Shown: in pieces, positions 34,470-43,070 of the stretch
Layout: each line of letters opens with the position of its first letter
How positions within the stretch are numbered: the first letter of the stretch is position 1
Assembly (NCBI RefSeq): GCF_029894335.1
Contig: NZ_JARXZC010000005.1
Coordinates: forward strand, 224,110-288,109
Direction of reading: 5' to 3'
Source: Kitasatospora sp. MAP5-34
Lineage (GTDB): Bacteria; Actinomycetota; Actinomycetes; Streptomycetales; Streptomycetaceae
DNA length: 64,000 bases
The notes under the pieces: generated by a model
The model's database searches: none
Told to the model about the DNA's origin: nothing
The model's input: the letters and a program-made list of their open reading frames with translations, nothing else
Program-made: the position numbers and the translations under genes

Positions 34470-35023
34470 GCGTTCCTCCTGTGGCTGGCCACGCAACCCG
34501 GCAGGAGGACGATGAGGCCGGTCTGCGGTGCTCGCGTGAGTCTGGGACCCTTGTCCTCGCCCCGCGATGACCCCTAGCTGCGGGTCGAGGCTCGAAGCAG
34601 GCAGACGCAGCTGCCGCTGACCACCGTACCTGGTCGAGCGGGTGACCCCCGCCGGTGCGAGCGCGACCAGGTCCGTCTCACACGACCACGGCCCGCCCAC
34701 CACGGGTCCGTCAAGGACTCCGGCGGTCCTGCCGAGGATGCTGATGAACGTCGTGCGGGGAGCGAGCCGTTCAAGGTGAGCGCCAGGGGAGGGGCGCTGG
34801 TGAGTGCCAGCTCGGCTCAGTCTGTCAGTGCGGTGGCGGCGATGGTTGGCCGGGGATTTGGCTTCACCCGTTCGAGTGCTGGAGGCCGGCAGGTCTGACG
34901 GGCGGTCGGCAGCTGCAGAACCCCAGGTCGGAACGGACTGTCAGTGCTCTTTCGTAGGGTGGAAACAACGTTGGAGGGGGCGCCGGAAAGGCGCCGAAAG
35001 AGCGTTGGAACAGGGGTAGAACC
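34470..35023. other. 554-base non-coding stretch before the VWA gene
   Basis: No supported gene. ACCTGGTCG (34628-34636) and CGACCAGGT (34664-34672) form 9-bp inverted arms around a 27-base spacer. Immediately before the VWA gene, short GCGTTGGA-type direct repeats occur (about 34970-35010). It may hold the promoter region of that gene. Confidence 0.4.
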
Positions 35024-36115
35024 ATGTCTGCGAACAGGATCAAGCACAAGGTCAACCACGTCTCGCTGGTGGTCGACAATTCCGGCTCGATGCGTAAGCA
35101 CGAGGCGCAGCTTGTTCGCGTGGTGGACGAGTTCGTGATGGGCCTTCAGGAGGAGTCCGACCGGCTCGGTCAGGAGACCCGCATCAGCCTCTACGCCTTC
35201 GATCACGAGGTGCAGAACCTGGTCTGGGACATGGACGTCAAGCACCTGCCGTCGCTGCGGGGCCTTTACGAGGTCAACAACGGTGCGACGGCGCTGATCG
35301 AGGCAGCCGTGAAGTCCATCGACGACCTCAAGAACATCTGGGAGGGGTATGGGGAGCACTCCTTCCTCCAGGTCGTCGTCACCGACGGCGAGGAGAACGC
35401 CTCGGGTTTCTCGGAGACCGGCCAGATGCACACCCGCATAGGCGGTCGCAAGGGCAGCGCCGTCCTGAACAGGTGGCTGGGCCGCATTCAGAGTGCCATG
35501 GACAACCTTCCTGACCACTGGACCTCGGCGATCCTGGTCCCGAACTCCCTGGCCAAGCGCACCGCCCAGGAGTACGGCTTCCCGGCGGGCAACATCGCGA
35601 TCTGGGATGCGGACTCCAGCAAGGGCGTCGAGGAGGCCATCGGCACCGTCAAGACGGCTGCCACGAGCTTCCTGCGGGGACGCGAACAGGGCGTGCGTGG
35701 TACCAGGAACCTGTTCGCCATGGGCCAGGACTTGAGCACCGCCGAGGTGAAGGCCAGTCTCGAGGCCCTGGACACCGGCAAGTACATCCTGATCCCGGTC
35801 GACCAGCCGACGCAGATCCGCGACTTCGTCACCAGCTCCGGGCACCCGTACAAGACCGGCTGCGCCTTCTACGAGCTGTCCAAGCGCGAGAAGATCCAGG
35901 GCAACAAGCAGCTCGCCGTGGCGGAGAAGGACCCGGCCACCGGGCGGATGACAGGCAGGGTGTTCTCGGGCCCGGCGGCCCGCCGGCTCCTCGGCCTGCC
36001 GGAGTCGGAGGTCACGGTGAAGCCGGGCGACAACCCGTCGTACACCGTTTTCGTCCAATCGACCTCCGTCAACCGGAAGTTGGTGTCGGGTACCAAGCTG
36101 CTCGTCCTCCGGTAG
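35024..36115 (+). CDS. von Willebrand factor A domain protein
   Basis: A 363-residue cytoplasmic protein with a complete MIDAS metal site: VVDNSGSMRKH (Asp18, Ser20, Ser22), a Thr in NNGATALIEAA and an Asp in VVVTDGEENAS. The VWA domain fills about 1-215. The C-terminal 150 residues (GKYILIPVDQPTQIRDFVTS, then GRVFSGPAARRLLGLPESEV) have no family I recognise, and the end NRKLVSGTKLLVLR looks structured. There is no signal peptide or membrane helix. It stands alone, without the MoxR ATPase that often accompanies VWA proteins. The ATG at 35024 follows AGGGGTAG. Confidence 0.85.
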   Translation: MSANRIKHKVNHVSLVVDNSGSMRKHEAQLVRVVDEFVMGLQEESDRLGQETRISLYAFDHEVQNLVWDMDVKHLPSLRGLYEVNNGATALIEAAVKSIDDLKNIWEGYGEHSFLQVVVTDGEENASGFSETGQMHTRIGGRKGSAVLNRWLGRIQSAMDNLPDHWTSAILVPNSLAKRTAQEYGFPAGNIAIWDADSSKGVEEAIGTVKTAATSFLRGREQGVRGTRNLFAMGQDLSTAEVKASLEALDTGKYILIPVDQPTQIRDFVTSSGHPYKTGCAFYELSKREKIQGNKQLAVAEKDPATGRMTGRVFSGPAARRLLGLPESEVTVKPGDNPSYTVFVQSTSVNRKLVSGTKLLVLR

Positions 36116-36201
36116 CCGAGCACCGCGATCCGGTCACGGAGACCTGCGGGTGACCGCTGTCCTCGGCCGGGCCGCCCACGGCCGCCCGGCCGGCCCGGTG
36201 C

Positions 36202-36825
36202 CTACTTCCTGGCGGAGCCTGTCGTCCCGTGGCTGGGTAGCCGGTGGATCTCGCCCGTTCCCAGCGTGATCGTGGCCCGCCGCCGCATCGGTTCGTCGCC
36301 CCGGCGGGAGAGCAGGACCAGCTCCTCCACCCGCACCGACACCCCGCCGAGCCGGGCGGCGCACTCGGCGGCGAGCTGCTGCGGATGGCTGGTCCGGCCC
36401 AGCGACAGGTGCGGGGTGAACTCGGGACCGCGACTGCGGCAGCGCGGAAACCTCTCCGCCAGTGCCCGGTGCAGAGCCGCCCAGGGCGCCTGGTCGGCCG
36501 CCGCCGGGTCGAGCCAGACGGTGGCGTAATCCCGGTGGCGGAAGTAGCGCACCCCGGCCAGCCGGGCGGTGAACGCCGCAGTCCGGGCCGCCGCCTCGGC
36601 GAGCAGCGGGGACGCTCGCTCGAAGTCGGACTCCGGCACGAAGCCGAAGAGCAGATTGACGTGCGGCGGCCACCGGCGGATCTGCGGATCGTGCTCCCAG
36701 CGGATGTCCTGGATCGGCGGCCAGAGTTCCTCGGGCGGTATCCACGCCACCGCCGTACGGGCCGTCGGCGCGGTGTCGAGGAGGTCGACGGGTACCGCTC
36801 CGCCGAAACCCGGTTCCGTTTCCAC
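36202..36825 (-). CDS. 2H phosphoesterase (2'-5' RNA ligase/cyclic phosphodiesterase family)
   Basis: A 207-residue protein with the two H-x-(S/T/N) motifs of the 2H fold: [11 protein letters not shown] (His about 54) and [11 protein letters not shown] (His about 137). This fold hydrolyses 2',5' or 2',3'-cyclic phosphodiester bonds in RNA. The N-terminus [19 protein letters not shown] places it in the subgroup common in actinobacteria. The actual RNA or nucleotide substrate is unknown. ATG at 36825. No operon partner. Confidence 0.82.
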   Translation of the reverse strand: METEPGFGGAVPVDLLDTAPTARTAVAWIPPEELWPPIQDIRWEHDPQIRRWPPHVNLLFGFVPESDFERASPLLAEAAARTAAFTARLAGVRYFRHRDYATVWLDPAAADQAPWAALHRALAERFPRCRSRGPEFTPHLSLGRTSHPQQLAAECAARLGGVSVRVEELVLLSRRGDEPMRRRATITLGTGEIHRLPSHGTTGSARK

Positions 36826-37074
36826 ACCCCCATGGTGCGCCCTGCGCGACGTTCACCGGTCGGCGTCGCGTGCGGCAGGTGCCGATGCTGTCCGCCGAGC
36901 CGCACAAGTCGGCGGTCTGCTCAGGTCATTGACGGAGCATCAACACACTTCTATGTTTGCTCTTGCCTGTTCTTGCTGGATCTATGGCGAAACCAGTCAG
37001 GATTCACCATTAACCACCGCACGACGGCAGGGGGATCCGTCGGAGCCGTACGGTCCTGGGAGGCCCGCACCACG

Positions 37075-39549
37075 ATGCGACCTGAATCGCGCACCACCTC
37101 GGCCGGCCGGACCGCAGCCCTTGCGGTCCTCGCCCTCTGCCTGACCCTGATCAGCGGCCGGGCACCCGCCCAGGCCTCGCCCCCCGCCACCGCAGCGGTC
37201 ACCGCCACCAGTGCGGCGGCCACCGCGATCGCCGTCGACGGCACCTCCGCCGGCCGCACCTTCGACGGTGTCGGCGCGATCAGTGGCGGTGGCGGCAACT
37301 CCCGTCTGCTGCTCGACTATCCCGAGCCGCAGCGCGGCCAGATCCTCGACTACCTCTTCAAGCCCGGCTACGGCGCGGCCCTGCAGATCCTCAAGGCCGA
37401 GGTCGGCGGCGACACCAACTCCACCGACGGCGCCGAGTCCTCGATCGAGCACACCCGAGGGAACGTCAACTGCGACAACGGCTACGAGTGGTGGCTGATG
37501 GAGCAGGCCAAGGCCCGCAATCCCGGCATCAAGCTCTACGCCCTCGCCTGGGGAGCGCCCGGCTGGATCGGCAACGGTGACTTCTGGTCCCAGGACATGA
37601 TCGACTACCTGATGTCCTGGCTCGGCTGCGCCCATCAGCACGGCCTCTCGATCGACTACCTCGGCGGCTGGAACGAGCGCGGCTACAACGCCGCCTGGTA
37701 CGAGAACCTGCACGCCACCCTCGCCGCCAAGGGCTACACCTCCACCAAGGTGGTCGGCGCGGACGACACCTGGTCGGTCGCCACCGCCATGCGCGGCGAC
37801 TCCGCCCTCGACGCGGCTGTGGACATCGTCGGCGCCCACTACCCGTGCGGCTACATGTCCGCCATGACCAGCTGCTCGACCACCCCGGACGCGCTCGCCA
37901 CCGGCAAGCAGCTCTGGGCCAGCGAGAACGGTTCGCAGGACGCCGACACCGGGGCCGCCCCGATGGCCCGCGCGATCAACCGGGGCTACCTGGACGCCAG
38001 ACTCACCGCGTTCATCAACTGGCCGGTGGTGGCGGCGATCTACCCCAACCTCGGCTTCAACACCATGGGCCTGGTGACGGCGGACCAGCCCTGGTCGGGC
38101 GCCTACTCGGTGGGTCGCAGCACCTGGGCCACCGCGCAGACCACCCAGTTCACCGCCCCCGGCTGGCAGTACCTGGACACCGCCTCCGGCTACCTGGCCG
38201 GCGACCGCGCCAATGGCAGCTACGTCAGCTACATGGCGGCCGGAAGGTCCGCCTGGAGCACCGTCTTCGAGACGATGGACGCCCCGTCCGCCCAGACCGT
38301 CACCCTCTCCGTCAAGGGCGGGCTCCCGGCCGGTGTGCTGCACGTCTGGTCCACCGACTTCTCCTCCGACGCCGCCAATGCCCACATGGTGCCGGGCGCC
38401 GATCTCTACTCCACGGCAGGGACCTACCAGTTGACCCTGCTGCCGGGCCACCTCTACACCGTCACCACCACGACCGGCCAGGGAGCCCTCGCCACCACCG
38501 TCCCGCAGCGTGGCCTGCTCGCCCTGCCGTACGCCGACTCGCTGGCGGGCACCGCGACCGGCCAGGAAGCCCGCTACTTCACCACGATGAACGGTGCGTT
38601 CGAGACCGCGCCGTGCGCCGGCTCCCGCGCCGGCCGCTGCCTGCGCCAGCAGGCGCCGCAGACCCCGATCCGCTGGACCGACGAGTCGGCCGACCAACCC
38701 TATGCCCTGATGGGCGACTTGAGCTGGTCCGACTACACCGTCAGCGCCGACGTGCTGCTGGAGCACGCGGGCACCGCCGAGCTGCTGGGCAGGGTCGGGG
38801 CCCAGGGCCGCAACAACAACGGCCTGAACGCCTACAACCTGCGGGTCGGTGACAACGGGGCCTGGACACTGCTCAAGAGCGACACCGCCTGGGCCTTCAG
38901 CACCCTGGCGAGTGGCACGGTGGCCCCGCTCGGCACCGGCACCTGGCACACCGTCGCCCTCTCCTTCCAGGGCACCACGCTCACCGCGCGGATCGACGGC
39001 ACGGTGGTGGGTACGGTCACGGACAGCAGCTACGCCGCAGGTCAGATCGCCCTCGGCACCGGCGGGTACTACGGCGCCCAGTTCAGCAACCTGAGCGTCA
39101 CCCCGGGTGCCACCGCCCCGCTGGACGGCACGTACCGCCTGGTCAACGCCAACAGCGGCCAGCTGCTGGACGCCTCCGACCAGGGCACCGCCGACGGCAC
39201 GCCGCTGATCCAGTGGCCGTCGAACGGCGGCGCCAACCAGCAGTGGCAGCTGAAGTCGACCGGGGACGGCTACTACACGATCACCGGTGTGGCCAGTGGC
39301 AAGGCGCTCGACGTCCCGAACGCGAGCGCCGTGCCGGGGACCCAACTGGACCTCTGGGCGACCAACGGCGGCAGCAACCAGCAGTGGCTGGTGGTGCCGT
39401 CCGGGGGCGGCCGGTACACCCTGGAGGCCCGCTCGGACGGTCAGCTGGTGGACGTCAGCGGGGCGTCCCTGACCTTGGGTGCCAAGGTGATCCAGTGGCC
39501 GGCCGACCAGGGTGCGAACCAGAACTGGCAGTTGGTCAAGGCCGGTTGA
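37075..39549 (+). CDS. secreted GH59 galactosylceramidase-like glycosidase with RICIN domain
   Basis: An 824-residue secreted beta-galactosidase-type enzyme related to mammalian galactocerebrosidase (GH59). The signal peptide is about 1-34 (ALAVLALCLTLISG, cut after AQA). The TIM barrel has DGVGAISGGGGNSRLLLDYP, LDYLFKPGYGAALQILKAEV, then GYEWWLMEQAKARNPGIKLY. The acid/base is Glu201 in YLGGWNERGYNAAWY and the nucleophile Glu284 in QLWASENGSQD. A beta-sandwich and lectin-like part (about 515-690, with PIRWTDESADQPY) follows as in GALC. A C-terminal RICIN/CBM13 trefoil (about 690-824, repeats of QWPSNGGANQQWQL type) is absent from GALC. The ATG at 37075 has GGGAGG upstream. It probably cleaves a galactosyl glycoside outside the cell. 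Confidence 0.9.
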   Translation: MRPESRTTSAGRTAALAVLALCLTLISGRAPAQASPPATAAVTATSAAATAIAVDGTSAGRTFDGVGAISGGGGNSRLLLDYPEPQRGQILDYLFKPGYGAALQILKAEVGGDTNSTDGAESSIEHTRGNVNCDNGYEWWLMEQAKARNPGIKLYALAWGAPGWIGNGDFWSQDMIDYLMSWLGCAHQHGLSIDYLGGWNERGYNAAWYENLHATLAAKGYTSTKVVGADDTWSVATAMRGDSALDAAVDIVGAHYPCGYMSAMTSCSTTPDALATGKQLWASENGSQDADTGAAPMARAINRGYLDARLTAFINWPVVAAIYPNLGFNTMGLVTADQPWSGAYSVGRSTWATAQTTQFTAPGWQYLDTASGYLAGDRANGSYVSYMAAGRSAWSTVFETMDAPSAQTVTLSVKGGLPAGVLHVWSTDFSSDAANAHMVPGADLYSTAGTYQLTLLPGHLYTVTTTTGQGALATTVPQRGLLALPYADSLAGTATGQEARYFTTMNGAFETAPCAGSRAGRCLRQQAPQTPIRWTDESADQPYALMGDLSWSDYTVSADVLLEHAGTAELLGRVGAQGRNNNGLNAYNLRVGDNGAWTLLKSDTAWAFSTLASGTVAPLGTGTWHTVALSFQGTTLTARIDGTVVGTVTDSSYAAGQIALGTGGYYGAQFSNLSVTPGATAPLDGTYRLVNANSGQLLDASDQGTADGTPLIQWPSNGGANQQWQLKSTGDGYYTITGVASGKALDVPNASAVPGTQLDLWATNGGSNQQWLVVPSGGGRYTLEARSDGQLVDVSGASLTLGAKVIQWPADQGANQNWQLVKAG

Positions 39550-39560
39550 CCCACCGGCCG

Positions 39561-39597
39561 GCCGGGCCGAGGTGGTTCACGATCACTTCGGCCCGGC
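39561..39597 (+). terminator. hairpin terminator after the GH59 gene
   Basis: GCCGGGCCGAGGTG (39561-39574) pairs with CACTTCGGCCCGGC (39584-39597) with one G-T wobble and a 9-base loop. Outer CCGGCCG sequences extend the symmetry. Confidence 0.75.
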
Positions 39598-39775
39598 CGA
39601 CCGGCCGGTTCCGGTCACGCCTGGGACGTGGCCGGCCTGGCATCGCAGGTTCATCACCGCGACGTGGACTACAGCGCATGGCCTGCCCACACCGGGCGAC
39701 CACCTCCTCCCACTGCGGAATCGTCGGTGGTGATCGATATGGTCGGCATATCTGATCAGCTGAGGAGCAGTGACC

Positions 39776-41659
39776 ATGAGATCTCCGGCCGAGCTGGACC
39801 GTGTCCAGTGGCACGCCCTGACCCACGCCTACGGCTCCGCCGAGGACGTGCCCGAGCTGATCAGGGCGCTCTACCGGACAACTGAGGAGGAGGCCGACGA
39901 GGCGATCTACGAGCTCTACGGCAACATCCACCACCAGGGCACGGTCTACCCGGCCTCGGCACCTGCCGTCCCCTTCCTTGCCCACGCCGCCCTGCACGCC
40001 CCGGGCAAGCGCGACGAACTACTGATGCTGCTCGCCACCCTCGCCGACCACGACCCGGCGTACCTGGATTCGCCGCACTGGCAGGAGAGTCCGGTCGCCG
40101 CGATCTGCGCCGAGCTGTGCCGGGTGCTCCCGGACCTGCTGCCCTGCCTCGGGGACCCCGAGCGGGGGGTACGCCGGGCGGCACTGCGGGTGGTCGCAGC
40201 CGTGGCCGGGCTGCTCCCGGCTGAGCTGCAAGCCTCCGCTGTGGCACAGATCGACGGGTTGTACGCCGCCGACCTCGTCCCGGCGGTGCGGGCGGACGCG
40301 CTGGTCGTCCTTGCCCGGTTCGGTCGGGAGACGGCCGCACTGGACAGCCCGCTGCCCGAGGTCAGGCTGGCGGCCGCCATACTCGGCGCCGAGCGGTCCG
40401 GGCCGCCGTACCCGGCTGAGCTGGTGGAGGTCATCGCCGAGGACGGCGCGGAACCCGACCCGGGGGACGACGATTTCCCGTGGTCGGACACCACCACCCA
40501 GGACGAGAAGCTCACCCGACTCCTGACGCAGGATCCGGACGCGGCCCTGGCCGTGGCCGCCCGCTGGATCGCCGCCGGCGACGTCGACTCGCGCGGCTCG
40601 GGGCTGGCCCGGGTGATCGCCGAGACCTGGCGCGACCGGGAACCCGCAATCCTGTACCTGCTGCTGGCCGCCTTGCCCCACCAGAAGGATGCCCGCGCCC
40701 TGGCCGGCCGGCTGCGCACCATCGGCCACTGGATCGAGCAGCTGCCCGAACCGGGAGCAGACCTCCGGGACGCGCTGCACCGGCATGCGGGCGCCGAGCA
40801 GGAGACCGCCGAACCAGCCCTGCTCGCCCTTGTGCACTCACGCGACCCCCGCGCCCTGGAACTGGTGCTGCAACGCCCCAGCGCCACGTTGGTCGCAGCG
40901 GCGGCGCGGCACTTCCCCGAGGCGGCCGACCGGCTGGTACCCGTGATCCGAGGTGAGCTGGCGGCGGGCGCCACCGGGAACGCGGGCATCGCCCTGGTCA
41001 GGGCCCTGGCACCGCTCGGTGCCGCTGCCCGCCAGGCCCAGCCCGAATTGGTCGACTGCCTCGGGACGGGCCGCGCGGCCATCGTCGCCGCCCGTCGGCT
41101 CGGGCTGGGCGGCATACCGACGCCGGAGATCACCGATCTGCTGCGCGACGCCGCGCAGAGCACCGACTCCTCGCTCAGTGCCGCAGCGGCCGTGGCTCAC
41201 TACCAGCTGACCGGTGATGCCAGTGCGGCGCTTCGCACGTTCGAGAGGCTGCTCTCCGCCCAGGGCCAGGCCCACTGGGTCCTGAGCAGCCTGCAGCCGC
41301 TGGGCAGCGCCGCCGCTCCGCTGCTGCCGCTCATCGAGCCTCTGCTGGCGGCCGGGTACGAGTGGACTCGGATGGCGGCCGCCGAGGCCCACCACTGGAT
41401 CACCGGATCCCCGGACCGCGCCGTCCCCGTCCTCGTCGAGCTGGTCGGCCCCACCCCGGTCGGCCTCCGTGCCCTCAAAGCCCTCGCCGCCATCGGCCAC
41501 GTCCCGGAGGAGCTCCGGCCCACCCTGAGCTCCTTCGCCTTCTCCCCGCTTCGCCTGCTCACTGACTCGCCGTTCTCCGGACAGGGTCATCCGGACGAGG
41601 AACTGCGCACCCTGGCCCGGACGCTGCTCGCTGCCGACCAGGCCGCGTCCGATAATTGA
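39776..41659 (+). CDS. HEAT-repeat protein
   Basis: A 627-residue soluble protein made of helical hairpins, e.g. LPDLLPCLGDPERGVRRAAL, AGLLPAELQASAV and VRADALVVLARFG. Repeats of this HEAT/PBS type continue to the end (RALKALAAIGHVPEEL). The N-terminus DRVQWHALTHAYGSAEDVPE with YELYGNIHHQGTVYPASAPA is a conserved start in Streptomyces HEAT proteins. No enzyme motif is visible, so it is probably a protein-binding scaffold. The ATG at 39776 has GAGGAG nine bases upstream; a GTG two codons earlier is too close to it. Confidence 0.78.
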   Translation: MRSPAELDRVQWHALTHAYGSAEDVPELIRALYRTTEEEADEAIYELYGNIHHQGTVYPASAPAVPFLAHAALHAPGKRDELLMLLATLADHDPAYLDSPHWQESPVAAICAELCRVLPDLLPCLGDPERGVRRAALRVVAAVAGLLPAELQASAVAQIDGLYAADLVPAVRADALVVLARFGRETAALDSPLPEVRLAAAILGAERSGPPYPAELVEVIAEDGAEPDPGDDDFPWSDTTTQDEKLTRLLTQDPDAALAVAARWIAAGDVDSRGSGLARVIAETWRDREPAILYLLLAALPHQKDARALAGRLRTIGHWIEQLPEPGADLRDALHRHAGAEQETAEPALLALVHSRDPRALELVLQRPSATLVAAAARHFPEAADRLVPVIRGELAAGATGNAGIALVRALAPLGAAARQAQPELVDCLGTGRAAIVAARRLGLGGIPTPEITDLLRDAAQSTDSSLSAAAAVAHYQLTGDASAALRTFERLLSAQGQAHWVLSSLQPLGSAAAPLLPLIEPLLAAGYEWTRMAAAEAHHWITGSPDRAVPVLVELVGPTPVGLRALKALAAIGHVPEELRPTLSSFAFSPLRLLTDSPFSGQGHPDEELRTLARTLLAADQAASDN

Positions 41660-41710
41660 TCTTGTGGCGGGCCGTGGAGAGACAACGGATGCGGCGTGGG
41701 CTCGTGTCGA

Positions 41711-41751
41711 GCTGCTGCCGCTGCCGCTGCCGCCGCTGCTGCCGCCGCTGC
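41711..41751. repeat. CTG/CCG triplet microsatellite
   Basis: About fourteen CTG or CCG triplets in a row between the HEAT and acetyltransferase genes. Read on either strand in some frames it gives poly-Ala or poly-Cys/Arg, which explains small open frames here that are not genes. Confidence 0.7.
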
Positions 41752-41840
41752 AGCGGGACGGGGCGGCCCTGGTCCTGGAGCTGTCTGCCGCTCGCGGAAA
41801 CTCGGGTGGCCTCGGCGCTTCATCCGGATAGAGTCGGGCA

Positions 41841-42341
41841 GTGCCCGAGTTGAAACAGCTGCAGGCCGGCCATGCCCCGGCGGTCCTGGCCTTCGAGCTG
41901 GCGAACCGCGCCTACTTCGCTGCCTCGGTCTCCGACCGTGGTGACGAGTTCTTCGACCGGTTCACCGACCGGCACAACGCTTTGCTGGCCGAGCAGGAGG
42001 TCGGCATCAGCGCCTTCTACGTGTTCGTCGCCGAGGACGGCTCGGTTCTGGGCCGGTTCAACCTGTACGACTTCGAGGACGGCACTGCCGTACTCGGCTA
42101 CCGGGTCGCACAGCACGTCGCCGGGCGCGGCGTGGCGACCGCAACCGTTCGGGAGCTGTGCCGGCTGGCGGCAGTGCGGCATGGGCTGCACACACTGCGG
42201 GCGGCCACCGCTGGCGAGAACGTCGCGTCCCAGAAGGTACTGACCAAGGCCGGGTTCGTCCCGGTCGGCCCGGCCGGCCCGGCCGACCTCGGCGGTAAGC
42301 GGGGCACCTGGTATCAGTGCGACCTGGTGATCCAGCCGTAG
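41841..42341 (+). CDS. GNAT-family N-acetyltransferase (RimJ/RimL-like)
   Basis: A 166-residue acetyl-CoA-dependent acetyltransferase of unknown acceptor. It has LGRFNLYDFEDGTAVLGYRV (beta4), the acetyl-CoA loop VAGRGVATATVRELC (Q/RxxGxG/A type, about 92-106) and the C-terminal NVASQKVLTKAGFVPVGPAG. The GTG at 41841 gives the usual start. It is followed by a large inverted repeat and a convergent gene. Confidence 0.85.
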   Translation: MPELKQLQAGHAPAVLAFELANRAYFAASVSDRGDEFFDRFTDRHNALLAEQEVGISAFYVFVAEDGSVLGRFNLYDFEDGTAVLGYRVAQHVAGRGVATATVRELCRLAAVRHGLHTLRAATAGENVASQKVLTKAGFVPVGPAGPADLGGKRGTWYQCDLVIQP

Positions 42342-42370
42342 AACGATCAGTCCTCAGCCCGCAGTCGTGG

Positions 42371-42427
42371 CAGGGCCTCTTGTGCGTCCGGATGGTTTCG
42401 TCATCCCTGGACTACCAAGAGGCCCTG
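42371..42427. terminator. bidirectional hairpin with internal stem
   Basis: CAGGGCCTCTTG (42371-42382) and CAAGAGGCCCTG (42416-42427) are perfect 12-bp arms. The 33-base loop holds GGATG/CATCC and GTCC/GGAC pairs, so a second stem stacks inside. It lies between convergent genes and so fits a shared terminator. Confidence 0.75.
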
Positions 42428-42555
42428 CTTCTGCCCGCAGTTGTTCGGTGAACCGGTGCACCCCGCCGAGAGCTGTGGACCGGTGTTCCCGGGCTCTCGG
42501 ACCCACGCTTGAAAGGTGGGACAAGCTCAAGCTCCCGCCCGGGGGCGGCAGTCTC

Positions 42556-42939
42556 TCAGCGGACGGTCACGGTGATCGGCGCGGAGGTCCGGTCCGTCAC
42601 CAGGTGGCCGCCGCGCGACACGAGCAGGCGGGACCGGAACTGCTCCTGCCCCTTGCGGTCGGCCCGCGCGTTCAGCACCAGCTGCCGGCCCGCCTTCGGC
42701 GAGCAGGCAAGCTGCCGCCAGGCCCCCGCGCCTATCCGCTCGTCGATGCAGACGTACGTGACGCGCGCCGCGTCATCGTCGCCCCGGGCCGTCACGTGGA
42801 CACTCTGCCCGACGTGCCGCGTGTGGGCACTGACGGAGATCGACAGGTCCGACTTCGCGGAGGCGGTGCCGGCCGCGATCCCGACCAGCCCTGCTGCCAC
42901 CGCTGCGGTGGCGACGGTACGGCGAAGCGTGATGTTCAT
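42556..42939 (-). CDS. small secreted protein
   Basis: A 127-residue protein with a clear Sec signal peptide (RRTVATAAVAAGLVGIAAG, cut after ASA at about 28). The mature part is about 99 residues of predicted beta structure (LSISVSAHTRHVGQSVHVTA, then VTYVCIDERIGAGAWRQLAC) with two Cys that could pair. The shape resembles a single Ig-like or calcium-binding beta-sandwich, but no family was recognised. The ATG at 42939 has a strong GGGGGGAA. Confidence 0.72.
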   Translation of the reverse strand: MNITLRRTVATAAVAAGLVGIAAGTASAKSDLSISVSAHTRHVGQSVHVTARGDDDAARVTYVCIDERIGAGAWRQLACSPKAGRQLVLNARADRKGQEQFRSRLLVSRGGHLVTDRTSAPITVTVR

Positions 42940-43070
42940 GGTTCCCCCCAGGTATCGAAGACGCGATCGCGTCACTGAAGAGCAATACGCAGCAGCGGCC
43001 CACCCGGTTGCAGCAATCCCACAGCAAATTCCCAGGATTCCCACCCGCGACGCACCGGCCCGCTCCCGGC

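Noticed and set aside
41587..41944. Poly-Ala and poly-Cys small proteins
   Set aside because: They arise from the CTG/CCG microsatellite.
42371..42427. Insertion-sequence terminal repeats
   Set aside because: The arms enclose only 33 bases and lie between convergent genes, so a terminator explains them better.
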